Source: Streptococcus moroccensis
Lineage (GTDB): Bacteria > Bacillota > Bacilli > Lactobacillales > Streptococcaceae
Direction of reading: 5' to 3'
NCBI RefSeq assembly: GCF_030812835.1
Contig: NZ_JAUSTM010000010.1
Coordinates: forward strand, 1-64,000
DNA: 64,000 nucleotides
Every line of letters starts with the position of its first letter. Position 1 is the stretch's first letter. The notes beneath the pieces are model-generated. The model had not been told where the DNA came from and searched no databases. It saw only the letters and a list, made by a program, of their open reading frames with translations. Shown piece after piece: positions 56,932 through 64,000 of this stretch. The position numbers were made by a program, and so were the translations under genes.

Positions 56932-58386
56932 TTAGACCTGGTCGCCTTGCACTACATTGATGTGGTTAACGTCAGCATCTTCCGTTCCCATGAGGAAACA
57001 ACCCTTGTCCTTGGCATACTGGATGTGCTCAATCACTTCTGCTGTGATCAGCTCGCCTGGCGCTACAATCGGAATCCCCGGCGGGTAACACATGACCATT
57101 TCCCCTGAAATCTGCCCTTGACTCTCGGCAAGCGGTAGGCTGACTTTTTCAGCAAAGAAAGCCTCTCTTGGGGAGATTACAACATCCGTCTTTGCAATAT
57201 CAAAGATGAGAAGACCTTTTTTCTCCCGTTTGAAACGGCGGCGAATTTCAGAGAGGGCACTGACCAAGCGTTCGATGTCGTGCATCCGATCACCGACTGA
57301 AATATAGGCCAAGATATTAGCTGTATCGCCAAATTCCACCTGAATGTTGTACTCATCACGGAGGAGGTCATAGACCTCAATACCTGTCAGGCCAAGATCA
57401 GTCGTCTTGATACAGAGCTTGGTCGTATCAAAATCATAAATGCCTTCACGGTCAATGATCTCTGTCGAGTAGGCATAATAATCGCCAATCTCATTGATTT
57501 CATCTCTGGCATACTGGGCCAACCGCTGCACCGTGTTAAAGATGTCTTCTCCATTGATGACCAGGTTGCGACGCGCCAAGTCTAAACTAGACATGAGCAA
57601 ATAGCTGGCGCTAGTCGTCTGGGTCAGGTTGATAATCTGACGGACATACTCAGGGTTGACCTCGTTGTTGACCAGTAAGAAAGACGACTGAGTCAGAGAC
57701 CCCCCTGACTTGTGCATGCTGACCGCCGCCATATCGGCACCCGCATCCATCCCTGAAATAGGCAACCCTTTGCCAAAATAAAGGTGGGCTCCGTGTGCTT
57801 CATCTGCTAGGACCAAGAGCCCATGACTATGAGCCAAGTCCACAATACGACGCAGGTCTGAGCAAATGCCATAATAGGTTGGGTTATTGACCAAGACAGC
57901 CTTGGCATCGGGGTGTTCGAGGATAGTCTTTTCTAGTTCTGCCAAAGGCATCCCGGTCGAGATTTCCAAATCCACCTGTAGGGGCGAAGTCACATAAACT
58001 GGTAAGCCACCACACATGACCAAGGCATTGATAACAGACTTGTGGACATTGCGTGGTAGGATAACCTTGTCTCCTGCCTTAATGGTCGCAAAAATCATGT
58101 TTTGCACAGCACCAGTTGTCCCATTGACCATCAGAAAAGCGTGTTTGGCCCCGAAGGCTTCTGCGGCCAGTTCTTCTGCTTCTTTTATGACGGACACTGG
58201 ATGTCCCAAGTTATCCAACATCTTCATGGAATTGGCATCCATGGAGACAGCTTGTTCCCCTAAAAAATTGGTCAAATCCCTGCTGGACCGCCCTCGTTTA
58301 TGGCCCGGCACATCAAAGGGAACCACACGCCGTTGCTTTAATTCTTTCAATGCCTCTACAATCGGCATTCGTTCTTGGTTTTGCAC
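56932..58386 (-). CDS. speA: Arginine decarboxylase (Orn/Lys/Arg decarboxylase, aspartate-aminotransferase fold)
   Basis: A 484-residue PLP decarboxylase. The PLP lysine is Lys226 in SMHKSGGSLTQSS, with DEAHGAHLYFG before it and DVPGHKRG at the N terminus. Often annotated as lysine decarboxylase, but the pneumococcal homologue has been shown to be an arginine decarboxylase, as I recall. The start is GTG at 58386 after AAAGGAG. It is the first gene of the operon and makes agmatine. Confidence 0.88.
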   Translation of the reverse strand: MQNQERMPIVEALKELKQRRVVPFDVPGHKRGRSSRDLTNFLGEQAVSMDANSMKMLDNLGHPVSVIKEAEELAAEAFGAKHAFLMVNGTTGAVQNMIFATIKAGDKVILPRNVHKSVINALVMCGGLPVYVTSPLQVDLEISTGMPLAELEKTILEHPDAKAVLVNNPTYYGICSDLRRIVDLAHSHGLLVLADEAHGAHLYFGKGLPISGMDAGADMAAVSMHKSGGSLTQSSFLLVNNEVNPEYVRQIINLTQTTSASYLLMSSLDLARRNLVINGEDIFNTVQRLAQYARDEINEIGDYYAYSTEIIDREGIYDFDTTKLCIKTTDLGLTGIEVYDLLRDEYNIQVEFGDTANILAYISVGDRMHDIERLVSALSEIRRRFKREKKGLLIFDIAKTDVVISPREAFFAEKVSLPLAESQGQISGEMVMCYPPGIPIVAPGELITAEVIEHIQYAKDKGCFLMGTEDADVNHINVVQGDQV

Positions 58387-58502
58387 TCAATCTCCTTTCT
58401 AAGAAAGTTCCTATTCTTCTGGGGTCTGTCCAATCTATTTTCCAGCTCTTTGTCTATTCAACACCAGCTCAGAATGGTTTCTAATAATTGGTTTTCACAT
58501 AC

Positions 58503-58541
58503 AGAAAAAGACCCAAGGATGGCAGAGCATACTTGAGTCTT
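58503..58541 (-). terminator. Terminator upstream of the polyamine operon
   Basis: On the minus strand AAGACTCAAG pairs with CTTGGGTCTT (one wobble), followed by TTTTTC. Confidence 0.65.
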
Positions 58542-58754
58542 ACATTGGTTTTTCATTTTCTAAAAAGGCGCACCAATTGGCCATTTAGCCCAGTGTTAGC
58601 GTCTTATTAGTGTAGAACGTTAGAGTCTATATAGCATGTCTTACTTTTACTACTCTTACCAATCGTTTTCACAAGCGCAATGGTTGCCATCACGTTATAA
58701 AAAATTTGAGTCGATAGCTAGTACTATCTCTTCAATGGGCGCGAAGCCCCTCTA

Positions 58755-58916
58755 CTACATCAAACCTGTTTCTTTCACAATGGCTTGGATTTTGACTACT
58801 ACTAGCCAGCCACCATTTATAAAAACAGCAATAAGTTTGGCAAAGTAAAACTCGCCTCTCTCGTTCGCAATCTTAACTGCAGGTTTTATAGTATCAAAAA
58901 AAGATTGCTTTCGCAA
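58755..58916 (-). other. Possible gene remnant or small ORF
   Basis: The minus strand reads 53 codons from a TTG, including GEFYFAKLIAVFINGGWLVV and ending VKETGLM before TAG TAG; more protein-like sequence (RGFAPIEEIVLAIDSNFL) follows in frame. One membrane-like span is visible. The start overlaps a terminator hairpin and has no proper site, so a decayed gene is more likely than a live one. The family is unknown. Confidence 0.25.
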
Positions 58917-58925
58917 CCTTTTTCG
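58894..58925 (-). terminator. Terminator of the PH-domain gene
   Basis: AGGTTGC and GCAATCT pair around GAAA on the minus strand, followed by TTTTTT. Confidence 0.7.
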
Positions 58926-59000
58926 TTTGTTTTAATCGCATTTTTTACAAATACCGATCATTCATCAAACCTTAATCGGTTTATCGTATTGGTGACCCAA

Positions 59001-59381
59001 TTATTTTAGAACAGCTTCTGCAAGGGCCTTTTGAATCATAATAACACTAGAATCCGACTTGAATTGTAAGATTTCAGCGGGCTCTCTAGCACTGGATACC
59101 CAAATTTTAAGTTCGGCATCTAAATCAAAATGTCCAGAAGTCTCCACTGTAAAACGTGAAATTGATCGATAAGGTAAGGATTTATAGGATGTTTTCTTAC
59201 CCGACACCCCCTGCTTATCGACAAGTATCAAGCGATAATCCGTAAAGACAATCAAATCTCTAACCAGACTAAAGGCTAAATTAACCTGTTCGCCAGAAAT
59301 TAGGATATCTTTTAGGTCCTGTTCTACTTTATCAACATCTTTTTGAGAGGCATTTCCCAATAACCCACTAAATAATCCCAT
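59001..59381 (-). CDS. PH domain-like protein (bPH_1, DUF1696 family)
   Basis: A 126-residue protein filled by a bacterial PH-like domain: DLIVFTDYRLILVDKQGVSGKK, YKSLPYRSISRFTVET and ELKIWVSS are typical. It probably forms a homo-oligomer in the cytoplasm; function is unknown. The start is MGLFSGLLGN at 59381 after GTGGAGG. Confidence 0.88.
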   Translation of the reverse strand: MGLFSGLLGNASQKDVDKVEQDLKDILISGEQVNLAFSLVRDLIVFTDYRLILVDKQGVSGKKTSYKSLPYRSISRFTVETSGHFDLDAELKIWVSSAREPAEILQFKSDSSVIMIQKALAEAVLK

Positions 59382-59499
59382 ATAAACCTCCACTACTTTC
59401 TTAATAGTTTTACTATTATTATATATTTTTTAATGGCAAAGGTCTACTATTCTAAAAGCCTCATGCTATTCGCTATCATTCGAAAGTGATAATGTCTTA

Positions 59500-61043
59500 G
59501 TTAGGTCGAAGGTAAAAATGTCCTATCTGTTACACTAGAAAGATGAGAAAATAGATTTAACCATGACAGAAACGAGAAAATACCAAACTATTAAGGCTGT
59601 TTGTAACGGGAGAAAAACGAAAGATAGGGCCTGTGTTGAACTAGGACTGTCCAGAAGACAAGTCAATCGTTTAGTACTGGCTTACAGGGAAAAGGGTAAG
59701 GCTGCCTTTAGGCATGGCAATAGGGACAGAAAACCTAGACATGCCATAACTGAAGAAAACAAAGCCATCATTTTGGAGAAATACAGAGCTTATGGTGACC
59801 TCAAACCCAACGTGGTCCATTTCTGTGAACTCTTGGCTGAAGAGAATAGCCTGCTTTACTCCGATACGACTGTGAGAAAAGTGCTCTACCAAGCTGGCTT
59901 TTTATCCCCTAAAACACAGAGAAAGACGAAGAAACGCCTGAAGAAACAGCTTAAGATGAGGGAGAAAGAAAATGATGACCTGGCTCTCCTACCAAAGGCT
60001 GAGGACTTTCTGGAAATACCTGAGAAAGCCCACCCTAGTCGACCTCGCAAAAAGTTTCGCGGGGAACTCCTTCAGATGGACGCCAGCCCCTACAAGTGGT
60101 TCGGAGAGTTGGAAACCCATCTTCATGTGGCTATTGATGACGCTTCTGGGGATGTCGTGGGGGCTTACTTTGATCACCAAGAAACTCTAAACGGCTACTA
60201 CCAGGTTCTCGACCAGATTCTAGAAAACGAGGGGATTCCTGCGCGCTTTCTGACCGACAAACGGACAGTGTTCACCTATCAGTCTAGACAGTCTAAGAAG
60301 CTGGAGGAAGACACCTTTACCCAATTTGGCTATGCCTGCCATCAGCTTGGCATTGACATCAAGACCTCCTCCATTCCCCAGGCTAAGGGACGCGTGGAAC
60401 GACTCAATCAGACCCTCCAATCCCGTCTGCCGGTCGATTTGGCTAGACTGGGCATTGTGACCCTGGAAGAGGCTAACCACTACCTCAAGACCTGGATGAA
60501 ACGGTTTAACAAGACCTTCGGCGGCAAGGCCAAGTTATCGGTCTTTGAGGAACCACCTAAGCCTGCTCAGAGAAACTTGATTCTGGCTCGGGTAACGGAG
60601 AGAACCGTTGACGCTGGCCACCATATTCGCTTCCAAAATCGATTTTTCCTGCCTGTTGAAAAGGGACAAGACATCTACTTTTCACGCAGGACAAAGGCCC
60701 TCGTGATCCAAGCATTGGATGGAAACATCTTCCTCAACATCGCTGATAAAATATATCAAACTAAGGAGCTCGTAGAACATGACAAACACTCAGCAGAATT
60801 TGAACACCCTCAAGAACTCAAAAAAGAAAGACGCCAGTACATCCCTCCACAATCTCACCCGTGGAAACTGGCATCTTTCAATAACTATCTGCGTAAGATT
60901 GGGAAATCTTACGACCAATATCAGGCTGAGAAAGAAAACCTTACCCAACCACATACTAGTATAAACTATGTCTCAACAAAATAACAGTGGTTTTGACACA
61001 AATAGGACCTAATTTTGCGGGACATTTTCATTTTCGATTGACA
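59500..61043 (+). mobile_element. IS1202-type insertion sequence (ISNCY group)
   Basis: About 1.54 kb with one transposase gene. The imperfect terminal repeats share TCGAAGGTAAAAATGTCC (59506-59523) and, reversed, TCGAAAATGAAAATGTCC (61037-61020), 15 of 18 alike. The right end extends to TGTCAA at 61043; the left end is less conserved, so the exact left border is uncertain. No flanking direct repeat was found. Confidence 0.75.
59563..60984 (+). CDS. IS1202-type transposase
   Basis: A 473-residue DDE transposase. The N-terminal helix-turn-helix is ELGLSRRQVNRLVLAYREKG (about 27-46). The catalytic core shows MDASPYKWFG, AIDDASGDVVGAYF, FLTDKRTVF and QAKGRVERLNQTLQ, supplying the Asp and Glu residues. 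The reading frame is intact, so the element may be active. Confidence 0.9.
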   Translation: MTETRKYQTIKAVCNGRKTKDRACVELGLSRRQVNRLVLAYREKGKAAFRHGNRDRKPRHAITEENKAIILEKYRAYGDLKPNVVHFCELLAEENSLLYSDTTVRKVLYQAGFLSPKTQRKTKKRLKKQLKMREKENDDLALLPKAEDFLEIPEKAHPSRPRKKFRGELLQMDASPYKWFGELETHLHVAIDDASGDVVGAYFDHQETLNGYYQVLDQILENEGIPARFLTDKRTVFTYQSRQSKKLEEDTFTQFGYACHQLGIDIKTSSIPQAKGRVERLNQTLQSRLPVDLARLGIVTLEEANHYLKTWMKRFNKTFGGKAKLSVFEEPPKPAQRNLILARVTERTVDAGHHIRFQNRFFLPVEKGQDIYFSRRTKALVIQALDGNIFLNIADKIYQTKELVEHDKHSAEFEHPQELKKERRQYIPPQSHPWKLASFNNYLRKIGKSYDQYQAEKENLTQPHTSINYVSTK

Positions 61044-61071
61044 GCCTAAACCTTTTAGAAATTCGAAAAGG

Positions 61072-61122
61072 GAGTGGGACAAAAATCAGTAACCAAATAG
61101 GTTCTATTTTGTCGTCCCACCC
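61072..61122 (-). terminator. Hairpin terminator downstream of the pht gene
   Basis: GTGGGACAAAA and TTTTGTCGTCCCAC pair with a one-base bulge around an inner AACC/GGTT stem. On the minus strand TTTTCG follows. The GGGAGTGGGACA arm is a recurrent streptococcal intergenic motif, also at 188-199. Confidence 0.65.
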
Positions 61123-61206
61123 CACTCAACCACTGCGTTTTGTTTAATAGATGATAAATTATTAGAAAGCTAAGACTTTTATCCCAGCCTATTTTTACAA
61201 AGACAA

Positions 61207-64000
61207 CTACGACTCGGTAGACTCTAATATAGGCTGTTCAGAGTCATTATCAAGAAAAGGAGACTCTTCTTTCGTAGTAAGGAGCGCGTTAGCTTCCTCA
61301 TTTTCTACAGGAACCACTTCTGGCTGGCTAGAAGCTTCTGGTTGTGTCACTTCTGCCATCGTATGTACATTCACCGTGATGACTGAGCCATCTGTCAGAT
61401 GAATTTCGACATCAGTGCCATTAATAAAGCGGAAGTTTTCCTGGCTAACACGGTATTTAAAAATCAGTTGCATGAGCTTTTTCTGGAAGGTTCTAGTATC
61501 CATTCCGTACTGCTGCGCAATGACTGCCATATCAGGCCCCTCATTCTCAGAAGTCTCTTCTTCCTCTTCTAAGAGGTCATCATCAGTGTCAGTTACATCA
61601 TCCTCGACCTCTTTTCCATGGTCGCTATCACTTCCCCAGCCAGATTTGTAAGGACGCTCAGAAGGGTTTTCAATATAGTACTTAATAGTTGCCATTAAGT
61701 CTGCTAAGCTGTAGCCTTCGGGCGCTTCATAAATGGCACGAGGCCCATCAAACCGAGACAAATCAAGGTTATGGTAGTGGTCATGATGAGGAATAATCAG
61801 CATACCATTACGGTAGTCAACTGCCTGATCTGCAGTATAAGGAATCTTGTCAACAGGCACAATCTTAGCGGCTGTCACCGATTCAAAGAGTTTTGGAGTT
61901 GAAAGGGAATCTTCAGATTCGCCCTCACCATCAGCCGTTTCGACTGTGGTTGGCTGATCATTTTTAGCCTTCCAATAAGCTTCCGCGGCAGCTAATTCTG
62001 CTTCAGATAAGTCAGCTTTCGGGATCCAGTGGATATGGTCCATATGAGGGGTGACATAAGCGTCTCCCATATCATCCGTGATATCACGAGGATCAAAAAT
62101 ATAACCATCTGAGGTCGTGTATTTCCCTTCAGCTTTGGCTTTAGCTATTTCTTCAGGGCTATAAACAATTTCAGCATTTGACTTACCGTCCCGTTGATCC
62201 AGAGGTGTAAAGCTGTGCTCAGACTCTGTCTTGTCTTCTGTATCGGTTGGCTCTTCAACCGCAGGGCGTTTTCGTGACAAATCGATTTTATCGTACGGAA
62301 TGGCTAACTCCATGGCCATTAAATCAACAGTATGACTGGAAGCATCCTTGCCAATCACCGTTGCTGTATTGCCAGTACGAATCACATCACTACCCGGATA
62401 GTCCATCTTGATCTTATTCATCAACATCTCGATGAGTGTACTACGGTACTCACTAGCATCTTCAAAATCTGCTTGACTAAGACGAGTTGGTGTTTTAGAT
62501 AGTTTTGCCGTATGGAAGTGATTGCCGTGTGGCACGATAATGTCATCTCCGGACACCTTTAATTCTTCCACCTTAACACCATTTTGCAAGGAAATGTAGG
62601 CTAGTTTTGCAGCGATTTCTTCTTCTGAGAAAGGTGATTTTTCAACCCGATCAATAACAGTATTATCCCCATTGATGAGGTTCAAAAAGGCTTCAATCTC
62701 ACTGTCATCCAAGTCTTCAAACGGAATATAGTGCTCATGATCGTCATGACCAGCAATAATGCCCGCTTCATCATATCGCTTGATAGAATCTAGCGAGAAA
62801 GTATAGCCGTCATCAGTCGTGTAAGGTTTACCATCTTGTCCTTTAGCTGTTTTTTTCCGGTTTTTAAGGTCCAGATTAAGGCCATTTCCTTTGTCCGCTT
62901 CCCCTGGTTGACTTGGGCTAACCTCAGGTTGATTTGGTAACGTCGGCTTAACAATTGGAACATTTGGTTCTATTGGCAAAGTCGGTTTAGCAATCGGAGC
63001 GACAGGCTGGTTTGGCGCCACTGGCTGAGACGGCTGAGGTTGAGACGGTTTTGGTTGCTCAGGCTTAGCAGGGGCTACCAGAGGTTGGTCATTAATCGGA
63101 TGTCCTGCAGCCAAAAGACGAGTAATCTTCAATTCAAGCGCAGACATGGCACTATAAGGAATGAAGTGATAATGATCTCCATGTGGAACAGCAACGCCTG
63201 TACTGCTAAAGCGAGTAATGGTCCTTGGATCGTAGACAAGACCATCAGCTTCCACGTGACGGTTAGCAAGCGGTGTCCGATCCAATTCGGCCAACAAGCC
63301 CACAAGGCTCTCACCAGGTTGAACAGCGTCAGTTCCGCCATGCCCTACTGGAGCATTAGGCTGTGAACTTCCGCCTGTTGAAGGCTGGTTTGTTACCGGG
63401 CTGTTAGGTTGGTAGACAATAGGTTGACCTGGGACACCACCTATCCGTCCACCAGTTGGTTGCCCACTTCCAATCTTTCTATTCCAATAATCCTGGGCTG
63501 CTGCCAACTCACTTGGAGACAAATCCCCTTTAGGGATATAGTGGAAATGATCCCCGTGTGGAACGATGAAGGCATCCCCCAAATCCTCTATAACATCTGT
63601 TGGGTTAAAGACATAACCATCATCAGTCGTATAGCGACCATGAGAGTTGGTTGAAATCGCTTGAGAAGAACTTCCCTGATTACCAGCATGCTGGCCTGGG
63701 CGTCGTCCTGCCTTAACCTGTTGTTCTTCGATTTCTGCTTTTGTTCGAATATTTTCAGACTTTGCCCCTTTCTTTAAGTAAAGGTAATACTGACCATTCA
63801 CCTTAATAATGTAGCCATCTTTGACTTCGTTGATGACGTCCGATTCTTTGAAAACATAATTAGGGTCCTTTATAATCAGTTCCTCACTAAGAATGGCATC
63901 AAAAGGAACCTTTCCTGAATAATAATGGAAATGATCACCATGAGCTGTTACATAACCATCATCGGTAATTTTAATGACGATTTGTTCAGCCGAAATACCC
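61207..64000 (-). CDS. Histidine-triad (Pht) surface protein, N terminus beyond window
   Basis: A reading frame of at least 930 residues that continues past 64000; the first Met that an ORF caller would use (63801) is an internal Val codon GTG, not a start. It carries at least seven HxxHxH motifs, from HGDHFHYY near 63940 to HHDHYHNL near 61770. Also present: repeated TTDDGYVFNPTDV-like blocks, a Pro/Gln-rich linker (about 62900-63080) and an acidic C-terminal region. Pht proteins sit at the cell surface, bind zinc and can bind host proteins. There is no LPxTG anchor at the end. Confidence 0.9.
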   Translation of the reverse strand, partial: GISAEQIVIKITDDGYVTAHGDHFHYYSGKVPFDAILSEELIIKDPNYVFKESDVINEVKDGYIIKVNGQYYLYLKKGAKSENIRTKAEIEEQQVKAGRRPGQHAGNQGSSSQAISTNSHGRYTTDDGYVFNPTDVIEDLGDAFIVPHGDHFHYIPKGDLSPSELAAAQDYWNRKIGSGQPTGGRIGGVPGQPIVYQPNSPVTNQPSTGGSSQPNAPVGHGGTDAVQPGESLVGLLAELDRTPLANRHVEADGLVYDPRTITRFSSTGVAVPHGDHYHFIPYSAMSALELKITRLLAAGHPINDQPLVAPAKPEQPKPSQPQPSQPVAPNQPVAPIAKPTLPIEPNVPIVKPTLPNQPEVSPSQPGEADKGNGLNLDLKNRKKTAKGQDGKPYTTDDGYTFSLDSIKRYDEAGIIAGHDDHEHYIPFEDLDDSEIEAFLNLINGDNTVIDRVEKSPFSEEEIAAKLAYISLQNGVKVEELKVSGDDIIVPHGNHFHTAKLSKTPTRLSQADFEDASEYRSTLIEMLMNKIKMDYPGSDVIRTGNTATVIGKDASSHTVDLMAMELAIPYDKIDLSRKRPAVEEPTDTEDKTESEHSFTPLDQRDGKSNAEIVYSPEEIAKAKAEGKYTTSDGYIFDPRDITDDMGDAYVTPHMDHIHWIPKADLSEAELAAAEAYWKAKNDQPTTVETADGEGESEDSLSTPKLFESVTAAKIVPVDKIPYTADQAVDYRNGMLIIPHHDHYHNLDLSRFDGPRAIYEAPEGYSLADLMATIKYYIENPSERPYKSGWGSDSDHGKEVEDDVTDTDDDLLEEEEETSENEGPDMAVIAQQYGMDTRTFQKKLMQLIFKYRVSQENFRFINGTDVEIHLTDGSVITVNVHTMAEVTQPEASSQPEVVPVENEEANALLTTKEESPFLDNDSEQPILESTES

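Larger units (their letters stand above)
58387..59000. other. 614-bp gap between the polyamine operon and the PH-domain gene
   Basis: It holds the operon's leader, two minus-strand terminators (58503-58541 and 58894-58925) and, between them, about 350 bp with protein-like but broken reading. No promoter for the operon could be set with confidence. A 70-codon plus-strand ORF (58636-58848) has no ribosome-binding site and no known relatives, and I do not call it. Confidence 0.5.

Noticed and set aside
58636..58848. 70-codon plus-strand ORF (MSYFYYSYQSF...)
   Set aside because: No ribosome-binding site, no known relatives, and it lies antisense to a more protein-like broken reading.

Overview
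The window is a low-GC Firmicute chromosome segment and reads as Streptococcus. Evidence: the ftsE-ftsX-prfB-queG block, the rpsP-khpA-rimM-trmD block, the pyrR-pyrB-carA-carB pyrimidine genes, streptococcal PepV, PepS and BrnQ, a histidine-triad (Pht) surface protein, a PMCA-type ATPase under a manganese riboswitch, and IS30- and IS1202-type insertion sequences. I cannot fix the species from sequence alone.

Layout. 1-1.2 kb: an IS30 transposase tail, a GNAT acetyltransferase and tRNA-Arg(CCG). 1.3-9.4 kb: transport and amino-acid genes (ABC binding protein, aminotransferase, ThrE-type exporter, BCCT transporter, an acetyltransferase divergent from a LysR regulator, aminopeptidase PepS). 9.45-9.9 kb: a cluster of hairpin repeats without genes. 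9.95-18 kb: carbonic anhydrase, two hydrolases, ftsX, ftsE, prfB with its programmed frameshift, queG, a phosphoesterase and TrhA. 18-36 kb: mostly minus-strand housekeeping genes (GDPD, a cation ATPase with yybP-ykoY riboswitch, dnaX, fRMsr, tgt, glmS, polA, trmD, rimM, khpA, rpsP). 36-44 kb: a secreted CHAP protein and the pyrimidine operon. It has a PyrR attenuator before pyrR and a tandem 167-bp structured repeat between carA and carB. 44-52.6 kb: membrane, transport, peptidase and redox genes; brnQ is preceded by an apparent leader-peptide attenuator. 52.8-58.4 kb: a five-gene polyamine operon. 58.4-64 kb: a PH-domain protein, an IS1202-type element and the 3' part of a pht gene that runs off the window.

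The most interesting signals are regulatory or pathway-level. (1) brnQ has a 14-residue leader peptide in which 7 residues are Val, Leu or Ile, followed by mutually exclusive protector, antiterminator and terminator pairings. (2) The carA-carB gap holds two structured tandem repeats, each with a PyrR-like loop, and they carry a compensatory change. (3) After pepS there are three hairpins with conserved loops and tails but unrelated, self-complementary stems. (4) The polyamine operon pairs arginine decarboxylase, a ureohydrolase and carboxy(nor)spermidine dehydrogenase/decarboxylase homologues with a SpeE homologue that lacks the usual catalytic Asp, and no AdoMet decarboxylase gene is present in the window. 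(5) Two NagR-like sites flank the glmS promoter.

These calls come from reading the sequence by eye, from protein-family motifs and from hand-drawn base pairing. No database search or folding calculation was run.
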